Assembly: GCF_000768555.3 (NCBI RefSeq)
Contig: NZ_KN293980.1
Span: 406,947-470,946 of the forward strand
Source: Roseovarius mucosus DSM 17069
GTDB lineage: Bacteria > Pseudomonadota > Alphaproteobacteria > Rhodobacterales > Rhodobacteraceae
Length of the DNA: 64,000 nt
Reading direction: 5' to 3'
Shown here: positions 43,667 to 53,044 of the stretch, piece after piece
Layout of the letters: each line of letters begins with the position of its first letter
Numbering within the stretch: the first letter of the stretch is position 1
Notes under the pieces: model-generated
What the model was told of the DNA's origin: nothing
Seen by the model: the letters and a program-made list of their open reading frames with translations, nothing else
The model's database searches: none
Made by a program: the position numbers and the translations under genes

Positions 43667-45378
43667 TGGCTCTGGTCGAGCGGATAGGGGTGCGGAGCGT
43701 GCAGCCGCGTAAGGATAACGACCTTGTCCTTGGCGATGATTTTGTCGCACCGGATCGTCTGGACGAAGGAGAACTGAATGCCCGCCGCGCCAAGCGCGGC
43801 TGGTTCAGCTTTCGTGACTCCTCGCTCACGCGCAAGATCATCACCTTCAACCTGATTGCCCTCAACGTGCTGGTTGTGGGCATTCTCTATCTCAACTCGT
43901 CGCGCGACAATCTGGCGATGCAGCGTGCCAATAGCCTGCTGGTGCAAACTGCCCTGATTGCTGATGTGGTTGAGGCGCGGCTACCAATCGGTGCGCCGGT
44001 CAGTTTTGCCACCGGCGACGGTGTGGATATGGTCAGTACGCTAGAGAATCTGGATATTCAGACCGGAGCCGAGGTGTTTCTGTTTGACCGCACCGGGATG
44101 CTGGTGGGGCGCAAGCAGGGCAACTCGATTGGACATGACCGCACCGCGTCCTTGCCCGCAACGCCGATGACGGACTTTCTCAGCCGGGTGTGGGAACAGA
44201 TTTCCAGCCCGTTTTCCGACGTGGATCAGGTCGCCGCCAGTCGCGGAGTCGAGGATGTGGCGCGCGACATGGTCGATCTGGCGGTCGGGGGGGGGGTAGA
44301 AATGCGCACTGCCGAGACCGCGCAAGGTGTCGTGCTGACCGTGGCTGCGCCGGTGCTGCAGGGTGCCACGCCCGTCGCGGTGGTGGCGTTGGCCAATGCC
44401 AGCGGCGAGATTGATAAATTGGCCCGGGTCGAGCGTGAGCGCGTGCTCCAGATGTTCCTGATTGCCACGCTGGTCTCTGTTGGTCTCAGCCTTATCCTTG
44501 CCTCGACCATTTCCAACCCGCTGGCCGATCTTGCAGCGGCGGCGGAAATCGGGCGGGACCGCAACAAGGGCAAGGGGGCCAAGGGGCGTATCCGCATCCC
44601 CGACCTGACCGCGCGCCCCGACGAAATCGGGCGCCTGAGCGGCGCGTTGCGCGGCATGGTATCGGCCCTCTATCACCGGATCGACAGCAACGAGCAGTTC
44701 GCGGCCGATGTGGCACATGAGATCAAAAACCCGCTGGCCAGCCTGCGTTCGGCGGTGGGCACCATGCGCATCGCCAAGCGCGAGGATCAGCGTGAGCGGT
44801 TGTTGGAGGTGATCGAACATGATGTGCGCCGTCTGGACCGTTTGGTGAGCGACATTTCCAACGCTTCGCGGCTCGACAGTGAGCTGGTCAAGGAAGAACA
44901 AGAGGCGTTCGATTTGCTCAAGATGTTGCAGAACCTTGGGACTTATCTGGGCGAAGAGGCACAGAAGAACGGGATCGAGTTCATCATGGATTTCCCGCCG
45001 CAGCCGATTGTCATCACCGGGCTGGAAGGGCGACTGGCGCAGGTCTTTGTCAATCTCATCACCAATGCGATCAGTTTCTGCGAAGAGGGCGACGCAATCC
45101 GCGTCTGGGCCCGGCGCCGCGCCAACCGCGTGCTGGTGGTGGTCGAGGATACCGGACCGGGCATTCCCGAACAGGCGCTGGAAAAAGTGTTCCAACGCTT
45201 TTATTCCGAGCGGCCCGAGGGGGATTTCGGCAATAACTCCGGACTTGGCCTTGCCATCTCCAAGCAAATCGTCGAGGCGCATGATGGCGTGATCTGGGCC
45301 GAGAACATCCGCCCTACCCATGCCGATGCCACCTCTGATCCGCTGGGCGCGCGCTTTGTCGTGGGCTTGCCGGTCTAA
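43666..45378 (+). CDS. chvG: Sensor histidine kinase ChvG
   Basis: The 570-residue sensor has two membrane segments (LTRKIITFNLIALNVLVVGI near residue 45, and FLIATLVSVGLSLILASTIS near 268) around a periplasmic domain, a HAMP region, His351 in DVAHEIKNPLASLRSAVGTM, and a HATPase with GTGPGIPE-type box (DTGPGIPEQ) and NNSGLGLAISKQIV. A run of ten G (44,287-44,296) encodes GGG and the start of the next Val in the periplasmic part. The start overlaps the chvI stop (TAATG). Confidence 0.95.
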   Translation: MALVERIGVRSVQPRKDNDLVLGDDFVAPDRLDEGELNARRAKRGWFSFRDSSLTRKIITFNLIALNVLVVGILYLNSSRDNLAMQRANSLLVQTALIADVVEARLPIGAPVSFATGDGVDMVSTLENLDIQTGAEVFLFDRTGMLVGRKQGNSIGHDRTASLPATPMTDFLSRVWEQISSPFSDVDQVAASRGVEDVARDMVDLAVGGGVEMRTAETAQGVVLTVAAPVLQGATPVAVVALANASGEIDKLARVERERVLQMFLIATLVSVGLSLILASTISNPLADLAAAAEIGRDRNKGKGAKGRIRIPDLTARPDEIGRLSGALRGMVSALYHRIDSNEQFAADVAHEIKNPLASLRSAVGTMRIAKREDQRERLLEVIEHDVRRLDRLVSDISNASRLDSELVKEEQEAFDLLKMLQNLGTYLGEEAQKNGIEFIMDFPPQPIVITGLEGRLAQVFVNLITNAISFCEEGDAIRVWARRRANRVLVVVEDTGPGIPEQALEKVFQRFYSERPEGDFGNNSGLGLAISKQIVEAHDGVIWAENIRPTHADATSDPLGARFVVGLPV

Positions 45379-45382
45379 GCCG

Positions 45383-45823
45383 GTGACAACAGGCACGCAA
45401 TCCTCCGGCCACGTCATCCTGCACGCCACCTGCGTGGCCCATTCCGGGCGGGCAGTGCTGATCCGCGGGGCGTCGGGGCGCGGCAAGTCCGGCCTTGCCC
45501 TCCAGCTTCTGGCGCTTGGCGCGGGTTTGGTTTCCGATGACCGCACCCGTGTATGGGTTGCGGAGGGGTGCATCATGGCGGATGCGCCGGAAACCATCCG
45601 GGGAAAAATCGAGGCGCGCGGCATGGGGATCCTGAAAATACCCTCTTCCGGGCCGCAGCCGCTTGCCCTGATCGTTGATCTGGATGCCGAGACGACGGAG
45701 CGCATGCCGTCGCTGACCCATGCCGATCTATTGGGGCAGAGCGTGCCGCTTGTAAAAAAAGCGGATCATGCGCATTTTCCGGCGGCGGTCCTGCTATATC
45801 TCATCCATGGGACGCTGATCTGA
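45383..45823 (+). CDS. hprK: HPr kinase/phosphatase-like protein, short alphaproteobacterial form
   Basis: The 146-residue protein corresponds to the C-terminal catalytic domain of HPr kinase: HATCVAHSGRAVLIRGASGR, GKSGLALQLLALGAGLVSDD with the P-loop GASGRGKS, and KIEARGMGILKI. The N-terminal domain of Gram-positive HprK is absent, as usual in this class. I chose the GTG at 45,383, just after the chvG stop. A longer frame begins inside chvG at 45,320. The HPr target is encoded at 47,183. Confidence 0.88.
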   Translation: MTTGTQSSGHVILHATCVAHSGRAVLIRGASGRGKSGLALQLLALGAGLVSDDRTRVWVAEGCIMADAPETIRGKIEARGMGILKIPSSGPQPLALIVDLDAETTERMPSLTHADLLGQSVPLVKKADHAHFPAAVLLYLIHGTLI

Positions 45824-45835
45824 AGGAGTCACGCC

Positions 45836-46783
45836 ATGCCGCCCGAGCCTGATGCCCGCCCAAGAGCCGGGGAGGCGCGCAATCGCCTTGTTCTGGTGAC
45901 GGGCCCCTCGGGTGCTGGGCGCAGTACCGCAATTCGCGCGCTTGAGGATATGGGTTACGAGGCGATCGACAATATGCCTCTCTCGCTCTTGCCACGCCTA
46001 CTGGAGGGGCCACAATCCGACAAGCCTCTGGCGCTTGGCATTGACGCGCGCAACCGGGATTTCTCGACCAACGCGCTTGCGGGGATGATCGACCAAAGCG
46101 ATTGGCACCCCGGCCAGCCGCTTCAGGTGCTCTATCTCGATTGTCGCGCCGAAATCCTGCAACGTCGGTTCTCGGAAACCCGCAGGCGGCATCCGCTGGC
46201 TCCGGACGAGAGTGCAGAGACCGGAATCGCGCGCGAATTCGATCTGCTCGCGGCCGTGCGCGCGCGCGCTGACCTGTTGATCGACACCTCCGACATGACG
46301 CCGCATGACCTTCGCGCCGAGCTGGGCCGCTGGTTTGGTCCCGGCGAGGCTGAAAGCCTTGCGGTCTCGGTGCATTCGTTTTCCTACAAGCGCGGCTTGC
46401 CCCGCGGCCTCGATATGGTGTTTGACTGTCGATTCCTGCGCAATCCCTATTGGCAGCCGGAGTTGCGTCGCTTGGACGGGCGTGCGCCCGAGGTCGCGAC
46501 GCATATCGCGGGTGATCCGCTCTTCGCGGAATTTCGCCGCCGGGTGACAGAGATGGTCGAACTCCTGCTTCCGGCCTATGAGACCGAGGGCAAGGCTTAT
46601 CTCTCGATCGGCTTTGGCTGCACCGGTGGGCAACATCGCAGCGTGACCATGGCAGAAACTTTAGGTGCGACCCTTGCGAAAGACGGCTGGCAAGTGTCAA
46701 TAAGGCATCGGGAGCTGGAGCGGCGCAGTGGGGCAGTGGCCCCCGGCCATACCCACGACGTCTTAGGAGTGACGCAGTCTTGA
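45836..46783 (+). CDS. rapZ: RNase adapter protein RapZ
   Basis: The 315-residue protein has a P-loop ([20 protein letters not shown], with Arg where Lys is usual), [11 protein letters not shown], and the C-terminal domain with [24 protein letters not shown] and [13 protein letters not shown]. In E. coli RapZ guides RNase E to the GlmZ RNA. In alphaproteobacteria the role is less clear. The ATG follows GAAGGAG. The stop overlaps the next start. Confidence 0.93.
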   Translation: MPPEPDARPRAGEARNRLVLVTGPSGAGRSTAIRALEDMGYEAIDNMPLSLLPRLLEGPQSDKPLALGIDARNRDFSTNALAGMIDQSDWHPGQPLQVLYLDCRAEILQRRFSETRRRHPLAPDESAETGIAREFDLLAAVRARADLLIDTSDMTPHDLRAELGRWFGPGEAESLAVSVHSFSYKRGLPRGLDMVFDCRFLRNPYWQPELRRLDGRAPEVATHIAGDPLFAEFRRRVTEMVELLLPAYETEGKAYLSIGFGCTGGQHRSVTMAETLGATLAKDGWQVSIRHRELERRSGAVAPGHTHDVLGVTQS

Positions 46784-47172
46784 TCGGGATCGTGATCGTG
46801 GCGCATGGCGGGCTGGCCAATGAGTATCTCAGGGCGGTCGAGCATGTGGTAGGCGCCCAGAGCGGCGTGATGGCGATTTCCATCGAGAGCGACGATGATC
46901 GCGCCGCAAAGCAGGACGAGATCTGTGTCGCCGCCGATGCGGTCGATACCGGCGGAGGGGTCGTGCTCGTGACCGATATCTTTGGAGGATCGCCCTCAAA
47001 CCTGTCGCTACGTGCCTGCCGCCCCAATGACCGGCGTATTCTCTATGGGGCCAACCTACCGATGCTGATCAAGCTCGCCAAGAGCCGGCACATGGCGCTG
47101 CCCGACGCGGTGCGCGCAGCGCTCGAGGCAGGGCGCAAATATATCGACAGCCACAATGTATCGGAAGAGTGA
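46780..47172 (+). CDS. PTS EIIA component, mannose family
   Basis: The 130-residue protein starts at a TTG overlapping the rapZ stop and has the EIIA-Man pattern: [20 protein letters not shown] with the phosphorylated His9, and [17 protein letters not shown]. No sugar-specific EIIB/EIIC genes are near, so it is a regulatory PTS protein fed by the neighbouring HPr. Confidence 0.92.
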   Translation: MIGIVIVAHGGLANEYLRAVEHVVGAQSGVMAISIESDDDRAAKQDEICVAADAVDTGGGVVLVTDIFGGSPSNLSLRACRPNDRRILYGANLPMLIKLAKSRHMALPDAVRAALEAGRKYIDSHNVSEE

Positions 47173-47182
47173 GGAGGCAAGG

Positions 47183-47464
47183 GTGAGCATGGACAAGGTG
47201 ACGCGCCGCATGGAGATCGTCAACGAAAAGGGGCTGCATGCCCGGGCGGCCGCAAAATTGGTTGAGGTGGTCGAGGGTTTTGATGCCCGCGCCGAGGTGT
47301 CGTGCAATGGGCAATCTGCCTCTGGTGACAGCATCATGGGGCTTTTGATGTTGGCAGCGGCCAAAGGAACCACTATTGACGTCGAAATCGTCGGGCCGGA
47401 CGCAACCCCTCTGGCCGAGGCGGTTGCGGCACTGGTTGCGGACAGATTTGGCGAGAGCATGTAG
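47183..47464 (+). CDS. Phosphocarrier protein HPr
   Basis: The 93-residue product has the active-site His in NEKGLHARAAAKLVEVV and the regulatory serine in SASGDSIMGLLMLAAAKG, the site HPr kinase would phosphorylate. The GTG at 47,183 is 5-6 bases after AGGAGG, better placed than the ATG at 47,189. It closes the hprK-rapZ-EIIA-HPr run. EI is not in the window. Confidence 0.93.
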   Translation: MSMDKVTRRMEIVNEKGLHARAAAKLVEVVEGFDARAEVSCNGQSASGDSIMGLLMLAAAKGTTIDVEIVGPDATPLAEAVAALVADRFGESM

Positions 47465-47512
47465 GCGCGCAGGATCAGGCAGTCGCGACATGAGCGGGAC
47501 AGGAACAAAGCA

Positions 47513-48400
47513 GTGAACACCAAGGCGCAGCCAGAGTCCGGCACAGAGACGGGCGATACGGTTCTCTTCACCAAATACGACCGCCGCAGCCTGACTTATG
47601 CCAACAGTTTCGACAACGGTCTCACATCGTTCATCATCCGCCTGATGGAGTGGATGACCGGTAAGATCACAATCCTGCGCATGATCCGCAAGTTCGAGAA
47701 GCGTGGCGCACCGACGGGTCAGGCGTTTTGGCGCGCGGCCTTGGATACTATGGGTATTCCGCTTCTGACCCCGGATGACGAGGTGGCGCATATCCCGTTG
47801 GACGGGCCGGTGGTGGTTGTGGCCAACCATCCGCATGGTCTGGTGGATGGGATGATCCTGGCCGATCTGATCGGGCGGCGGCGCAGTGACTACAAGATCC
47901 TCACACGGGCGCTCTTGACCGGGATTGATGAGGTGGCGGCCTCTTATATGATCTCTGTCCCTTTCCCACATGAACCCGATGCTCAGCGCAAATCGGTCGA
48001 AATGCGCGCCAAGGCGATGGCGCATCTTAAAGAGGGCGGGGTGATCAGCGTGTTCCCCTCAGGCGTCGTGGCCTCGAGCGATACGATGTTCGGGCCGGTG
48101 ATCGAGCGGGAATGGAACGTTTTTACAGCGCAGATGATCCGGCGGTCAGGCGCGCGCGTGGTGCCAATCTATTTCCCCGGCGCCAATTCACGCTGGTATC
48201 AGATGGCCAACCGGATTTCGGCCACGCTGCGGCAGGGGCTTTTGCTGCATGAGGTGGTCAACAGTTGCAACCACCCGCAAAAGCCGGTGGTGGGCGCGCC
48301 GATCAGCGACGAACGTATGGCGATGCTCGAAAGCGATCCGCGCGGTTTCATGGAATGGCTGCGCGCGCATACGCTCTCGTTGGGCGAGACCAGCAAATAA
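47513..48400 (+). CDS. Lysophospholipid acyltransferase family protein
   Basis: The 295-residue protein has the acyltransferase block I NHPHGLVDGM, the later FPSGVVASSDTMFGPVIERE, and VVPIYFPGANSRWYQMANRI. This points to a PlsC-like enzyme acting on membrane lipids; it resembles the hemolysin-like/OlsA-type group. The acceptor is unknown. A GTG start at 47,513 is used. It ends 3 bases from the convergent dehydrogenase. Confidence 0.85.
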   Translation: MNTKAQPESGTETGDTVLFTKYDRRSLTYANSFDNGLTSFIIRLMEWMTGKITILRMIRKFEKRGAPTGQAFWRAALDTMGIPLLTPDDEVAHIPLDGPVVVVANHPHGLVDGMILADLIGRRRSDYKILTRALLTGIDEVAASYMISVPFPHEPDAQRKSVEMRAKAMAHLKEGGVISVFPSGVVASSDTMFGPVIEREWNVFTAQMIRRSGARVVPIYFPGANSRWYQMANRISATLRQGLLLHEVVNSCNHPQKPVVGAPISDERMAMLESDPRGFMEWLRAHTLSLGETSK

Positions 48401-48403
48401 CGC

Positions 48404-49279
48404 TCAGCGCGTCGGCACAGCCACTTCACCGCGATAGTCATAGAACCCGCGCCCGGTCTTGCGGCCAAGCCAACCCGCTTCGACATATTTCGTCAAGAGC
48501 GGGCAGGGGCGATATTTGGTATCTGCCAGCCCATCGTGCAGCACGTTCATGATCGCCAGACAGGTATCCAGTCCGATGAAATCCGCCAGTTCCAGCGGTC
48601 CCATCGGATGATTTGCCCCCAGCTTCAGGGATTCGTCGATGGATTTGACGTTTCCGACCCCCTCATAGAGCGTATAGACCGCCTCGTTGATCATCGGCAT
48701 AAGGATGCGGTTGACGATGAAGGCCGGGAAGTCCTCGGCTGAGGCGGCGGTCTTACCCAGCTTTTCGACCACGGCGAGACAGGCGTTATAGGTGTCCTTG
48801 TCGGTGGCGATGCCTCGGATCAATTCGACCAGTTGCATCACAGGCACGGGGTTCATGAAATGAAACCCCATGAACTTCTCGGGCCGGTCGGTGCGGCTGG
48901 CCAGTCGCGTGATCGAGATCGACGAGGTGTTCGAGGTCAGGATCGTATGCGGCTCCAGATGCGGCAAGAGCTCGTCAAAGATTGCCTGCTTCACCGCCTC
49001 GCGCTCGGTCGCGGCCTCGATCACCAGGTCGGTCTTGCCCAGTTCGGTGAGGGTCTGCGTGGTGACAATCCGGGCAAGTGCGGCCTCCATCTCGTCTTGC
49101 GCGATTTTCCCTCGGCTGACCTGACGTTCCATGTTCTTGCGAATCGCCGCCATGGCACGTTCTAGCGCTTCGGCGCTGATGTCGTTCAGCAGCACGTCAT
49201 AGCCCGCGATGGCCATGACATGGGCGATCCCATTGCCCATCTGGCCCGCGCCAACCACACCGATTCTCGTGATCTCCAT
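48404..49279 (-). CDS. 3-hydroxybutyryl-CoA dehydrogenase
   Basis: The 291-residue enzyme interconverts acetoacetyl-CoA and 3-hydroxybutyryl-CoA. The Rossmann start is IGVVGAGQMGNGIAHVMAIA. ILTSNTSSISITRLAS, GFHFMNPVPVMQLVELIRG and FIVNRILMPMINEAV are diagnostic, with the catalytic His in GFHFMNP and the signature LGANHPMGPLELADFIGLD. It probably works with the EtfAB genes on the same strand, although a + strand gene separates them. Confidence 0.94.
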   Translation of the reverse strand: MEITRIGVVGAGQMGNGIAHVMAIAGYDVLLNDISAEALERAMAAIRKNMERQVSRGKIAQDEMEAALARIVTTQTLTELGKTDLVIEAATEREAVKQAIFDELLPHLEPHTILTSNTSSISITRLASRTDRPEKFMGFHFMNPVPVMQLVELIRGIATDKDTYNACLAVVEKLGKTAASAEDFPAFIVNRILMPMINEAVYTLYEGVGNVKSIDESLKLGANHPMGPLELADFIGLDTCLAIMNVLHDGLADTKYRPCPLLTKYVEAGWLGRKTGRGFYDYRGEVAVPTR

Positions 49280-49439
49280 CCGCCCGATCCCTGTCCGATT
49301 GCTGCAGCAGCATAGGCCGCGGCGGGCCCAAGCCGCAAGGGCATGAGACAGGTAAAATAATCTGAGAATTGGTCGTTTAGCGATTTAGCAAGAGGAATCG
49401 TCCACCCTTTCAATGGGTGAGTAGATCAAGGTGGGTGAC

Positions 49440-50273
49440 ATGGGATTTGAACGCGTGGGGCACAGGCCCCTCGATTATCGGCCTGTAACTTATGACGGGT
49501 CAAAACTGGTGTTTCGCGGGCCGCAGCGTCGGTTGACGGGCGATTTCGTGGCCTGTCTTGGCGGCACGGAAACCTATGGCACCTTCATCGACCGGCCCTA
49601 TCCCGATCTGATGGAGCGGTCTTTGGCGCTTCCTTGTGTTAATTTCGGCTGGCCCAATGCCGGTGTCGATGCCTTTCTCAAGGATGAGGGGCTGCTGGAC
49701 ATCGTGTCGCGCGCACGTGCGGTCGTGTTGCAGGTGCCCGGGGCGATGAACCTCAGCAATCCGTACTACCGCGTGCATCCGCGCCGCAATGACCGCTTTC
49801 TTGAGGCGACACAGCGCTTGCGGCGTCTTTATCCCGAGGTTGATTTTACGGAATTCCACTTCACGCGCCATATGATGCGGCGCTTGGAGGATGTTTCGCC
49901 AGACCGATTTGCCGTGCTGCGTGAGGGTCTGCAAGAGGCCTGGGTAACGGCCATGCAGACGCTGCTCGAGCGCATTGCCGCGCCGGTCGTGCTGATGTGG
50001 TTCTCGCGGCATCTGCCGGGTCTTGGGCATGAGGCGGCGGGAGTTGCGGATGACCCGGCTTTTGTCAGCCGTGCCATGCTGCGCGCCGTGGGGGCACGTG
50101 CCGCGCAGGTGGTCGAGGTGGTGATCAGCCCCGAGGCTTGCGCACAGGGCACGCGCGGCATGCGCTTTGACCCGATGCAAGAGGCGGTCGCCGCCGACTT
50201 GCCCGGTCTGCTGGCCCATTCCGAGGCGGCGAGGGCGTTGTCGCCGGTGTTGGAAGCGTTGAATGCCGAATAA
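49440..50273 (+). CDS. DUF6473-like hypothetical protein
   Basis: The 277-residue soluble protein contains VACLGGTETYGTFIDRPYPD, then LPCVNFGWPNAGVDAFL, a pattern that recalls a SGNH-like nucleotide/hydrolase core, and WFSRHLPGLGHEA later. It resembles Rhodobacteraceae proteins annotated DUF6473, but I cannot confirm this. The ATG at 49,440 sits behind AAGGTGGGTG. A GTG at 49,431 is the alternative. It is the only + strand gene between the dehydrogenase and etfA. Confidence 0.65.
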   Translation: MGFERVGHRPLDYRPVTYDGSKLVFRGPQRRLTGDFVACLGGTETYGTFIDRPYPDLMERSLALPCVNFGWPNAGVDAFLKDEGLLDIVSRARAVVLQVPGAMNLSNPYYRVHPRRNDRFLEATQRLRRLYPEVDFTEFHFTRHMMRRLEDVSPDRFAVLREGLQEAWVTAMQTLLERIAAPVVLMWFSRHLPGLGHEAAGVADDPAFVSRAMLRAVGARAAQVVEVVISPEACAQGTRGMRFDPMQEAVAADLPGLLAHSEAARALSPVLEALNAE

Positions 50274-50299
50274 AAAACCCGCGCCTTTACTGGCGCGGG
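50272..50299 (-). terminator. Rho-independent terminator of etfBA
   Basis: On the minus strand, CCCGCGCC and GGCGCGGG form an 8-bp stem with loop AGTAAA, followed by TTTTTT. It lies just past the etfA stop and abuts the end of the convergent gene. Confidence 0.9.
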
Positions 50300-50321
50300 C
50301 TTGGGATTGCTTTGCCGTGGC

Positions 50322-51251
50322 TCAGAGCTTTTCGGTCAGCTCAGGCAGGGCGGTGAAAAGGTCCGCCACGAGGCCATAATCGGCCACCTGGAAGATCGGC
50401 GCTTCTTCGTCCTTGTTGATGGCGACGATGATCTTGCTGTCTTTCATGCCCGCAAGATGCTGGATCGCGCCCGAAATGCCCACGGCGACATAAAGGTTGG
50501 GGGCGACCACCTTGCCGGTCTGGCCGACCTGCCAGTCGTTCGGCGCATAGCCCGAGTCGACCGCAGCGCGGCTTGCACCCACAGCAGCCCCCAGCTTGTC
50601 CGCCAGCCCTTCGATCAGCGCGAAATCGTCCTTGGAGCCGACACCGCGGCCACCCGAGACCACAACACCGGCCGAGGTCAGTTCGGGACGATCGCTAGCC
50701 GCAACCTTATCCTCGATCCATTCCGACAGGCCAGGATTGGCCACAGCCGAAATAGTTTCGACCGGCGCTGCCGCCTGTTCGCCTGCCGCGTCAAAGGTCG
50801 AGGTGCGGAACGAGATAACCTTTTTCGCATCGCGCGATTTTACGGTCTGGATCGCGTTGCCGGCATAGATCGGGCGCTCGAACGTATCGGCGTCCACGAC
50901 GCCCGAGGCGTCGGAGATCACCATCACATCCAACAGCGCCGCGACGCGCGGCAGCACGTTCTTGGCATCCGTGGTGGCGGGGGCCACGATATGGCTATAG
51001 TCGCCCGCGAGGCTGACGATCAGCGCAGCGGTGGGTTCGGCCAAGCGGTGCCCAAGCGAGGCATCCTCGGCGACCAGCACCTTTTTCACCCCGGCGATTT
51101 TCGCCGCATCGGCACCCGCTGCCGCCGCAGAGGCACCGCAGCAAAGAACGGTCACATCGCCCAGTTTGGCGGCTGCCGTCACCGCCTTGGCGGTGGCGTC
51201 CAGCGCGAGTTCCCCATCGGTGACTTCGGCGAGAAGAAGAACAGACATCAT
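50322..51251 (-). CDS. etfA: Electron transfer flavoprotein alpha subunit
   Basis: EtfA, with EtfB, passes electrons from acyl-CoA dehydrogenases to the quinone pool. The 309-residue protein has the FAD-binding C-terminal half with [60 protein letters not shown] and [20 protein letters not shown]. Its start overlaps the etfB stop (ATGA). Confidence 0.97.
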   Translation of the reverse strand: MMSVLLLAEVTDGELALDATAKAVTAAAKLGDVTVLCCGASAAAAGADAAKIAGVKKVLVAEDASLGHRLAEPTAALIVSLAGDYSHIVAPATTDAKNVLPRVAALLDVMVISDASGVVDADTFERPIYAGNAIQTVKSRDAKKVISFRTSTFDAAGEQAAAPVETISAVANPGLSEWIEDKVAASDRPELTSAGVVVSGGRGVGSKDDFALIEGLADKLGAAVGASRAAVDSGYAPNDWQVGQTGKVVAPNLYVAVGISGAIQHLAGMKDSKIIVAINKDEEAPIFQVADYGLVADLFTALPELTEKL

Positions 51252-52006
51252 ACGGCTCCAACTTCCTTGAGTTTCGCAACCAGCTCGTCCACCGAGCCGA
51301 GGATCACACCGGCCGCGCGGCTTGCGGGCTCGGATGTGCCTGTGATTTCCAGCCGGGGCGTGACATCGACGCCGTAATCGGCGGCGGTCTTCTCATCCAG
51401 CGGCTTTTTCTTGGCCTTCATGATATTGGGCAGCGACGCATAGCGCGGCTCGTTGAGGCGCAGGTCCACCGTGACGATGGTGGGCGTCTTGACCTTGATG
51501 GTCTGCAAGCCGCCATCCACCTCGCGGGTGACGAGCGCGTGGTCGCCCTCGACGTCGAGCTTGGAGGCAAAGGTTGCCTGCGACCAGCCCAGAAGTGCCG
51601 AGAGCATCTGGCCCGTCGCATTCATGTCGTTGTCGATCGCCTGCTTGCCGCAGAGCACGAGGCCGGGCTGCTCTTCCTCGACGATCTTGGCGAGGATCTT
51701 TGCCACGCTCAGCGGCTCGACGTCCTGATGCACGTCATCCGCGGCCACGACGAGGATGGCGCGGTCCGCGCCCATCGCCAACGCCGTGCGCAAGGTCTCC
51801 TGCGCCTGTTTCACGCCAATGGACACCGCGATCACTTCACTCGCCTTGCCCGCCTCCTTGAGGCGAATCGCCTCTTCGACGGCAATCTCGTCAAACGGGT
51901 TCATCGACATCTTCACATTCGCAAGATCGACACCGCTCCCGTCCGCCTTGACACGAACCTTCACGTTATAGTCGATCACACGTTTGACAGGTACGAGCAC
52001 CTTCAT
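51248..52006 (-). CDS. etfB: Electron transfer flavoprotein beta subunit
   Basis: The 252-residue partner of EtfA begins [20 protein letters not shown] and shows [40 protein letters not shown] and the conserved ADYGVD near the end. The ATG at 52,006 is 9 bases after GGGAG and gives the standard N terminus. Another ATG 6 bases upstream is too close to that site. Confidence 0.97.
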   Translation of the reverse strand: MKVLVPVKRVIDYNVKVRVKADGSGVDLANVKMSMNPFDEIAVEEAIRLKEAGKASEVIAVSIGVKQAQETLRTALAMGADRAILVVAADDVHQDVEPLSVAKILAKIVEEEQPGLVLCGKQAIDNDMNATGQMLSALLGWSQATFASKLDVEGDHALVTREVDGGLQTIKVKTPTIVTVDLRLNEPRYASLPNIMKAKKKPLDEKTAADYGVDVTPRLEITGTSEPASRAAGVILGSVDELVAKLKEVGAV

Positions 52007-52172
52007 TGGCATGGTCTCCCTTAATGGTGGTGGGGGGCGTAGCGCCCCCCGGATAAGCTCTCCAGCGCGTTGATACCGGCTCTGCCGCGCGGGAAACAGG
52101 GCAAAATCGTCACGTTAGCGTCTGGCGACGTCGCGTTTCAGGTTTTCAGCGCAAGAATGTTGCCAGAGTATT

Positions 52173-52745
52173 TCAGCGGTTCGCGCCGGGAACCCACAAA
52201 ACATCCGCTTTGCCACTGTCATTGGCCATGCGGGATGCCACGAAAAACCAATCGCTCAGGCGGTTCAGATACTTGAGCGCCGCTTCGTTGACATTCTCCA
52301 GCGCTGACAATTCCACCGTCAGCCGCTCGGCCCGTCGCGATACGGTGCGGCAAAGATGAAGATGGGCGGCCAGGGGCGATCCGCCGGGCAGGATGAAACT
52401 GCGCAAGGGTTCCAGATGCTTGTTCATCGCGTCAATTTCTGCTTCCAGCCGGTCTACCTGGCTGGAGGACATGCGCAGCGGCGGGTATTCGGCATCGGCG
52501 TCCCGCTCCATATCCGGGCGGCAGAGGTCGGCCCCAAGGTCGAAGAGGTCATTCTGGATGCGTGCCAGCGCATCGTCCGTCTCATCCTTGGCATAAAGGC
52601 GCGCGAGACCCACGGTCGCGTTGACCTCATCCACCGTGCCGTAGGCGGTGACGCGGGCCGAATGTTTTGCCACGCGCGTGCCGTTGCCGAGCGCGGTTTC
52701 CCCTGCATCGCCAGTGCGCGTGTAAATTCTGTTGAGAACGACCAT
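52173..52745 (-). CDS. Cob(I)alamin adenosyltransferase, PduO type
   Basis: The 190-residue enzyme makes adenosylcobalamin. Diagnostic motifs are IYTRTGDAGETALGNGTRVA, KHSARVTAYGTVDEVNATVG, FILPGGSPLAAHLHLCRTVS, RRAERLTVEL and LKYLNRLSDWFFVASRM. The ATG follows GGGAGGAT. A small membrane-protein gene precedes it by 3 bases. Confidence 0.95.
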   Translation of the reverse strand: MVVLNRIYTRTGDAGETALGNGTRVAKHSARVTAYGTVDEVNATVGLARLYAKDETDDALARIQNDLFDLGADLCRPDMERDADAEYPPLRMSSSQVDRLEAEIDAMNKHLEPLRSFILPGGSPLAAHLHLCRTVSRRAERLTVELSALENVNEAALKYLNRLSDWFFVASRMANDSGKADVLWVPGANR

Positions 52746-52748
52746 GGA

Positions 52749-52955
52749 TTATCCTCCCTGCCTGCGGAAATAGACGAAAACCAGAATGAGAATGATCGCC
52801 ACGAACTGCGCGATCAACCGCCATTGCATGTATTTGTTCGAGCGTTTTGCATTCTCCACCCCTTCTTTGCCAAAGGTGGAAATGCCCCGGATGAGGATCA
52901 CCGCAACCGTGATACAGCCCACAGCGACGAGGATGAAAAGCGGATCTTGCAACAT
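52749..52955 (-). CDS. Small twin-transmembrane protein (HIG1-like)
   Basis: The 68-residue product has two membrane segments (DPLFILVAVGCITVAVILI and LIAQFVAIILILVFVYF) joined by a polar loop with FGKEGVENAKRSNKYMQWR. This is the layout of HIG1-domain proteins associated with respiratory complexes. The ATG at 52,955 follows AAAGGA; a longer frame upstream lacks support. Confidence 0.8.
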   Translation of the reverse strand: MLQDPLFILVAVGCITVAVILIRGISTFGKEGVENAKRSNKYMQWRLIAQFVAIILILVFVYFRRQGG

Positions 52956-53044
52956 GCGGCGTCCTTTCGGAGTTTGTTCTGGGGCACATCTAGGCGGCAC
53001 GGCGGGAAAAGCGAAAGGGAAAATATGACGCGGGTGTGTGCCCG

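Noticed and set aside
45320..45382. Earlier start for the HPr kinase inside chvG
   Set aside because: The extra 21 residues lie in the chvG coding end and have no family match.
52013..52172. Short + strand frame in the gap after etfB
   Set aside because: No ribosome site and no similarity. It runs into the antisense of the adenosyltransferase gene.
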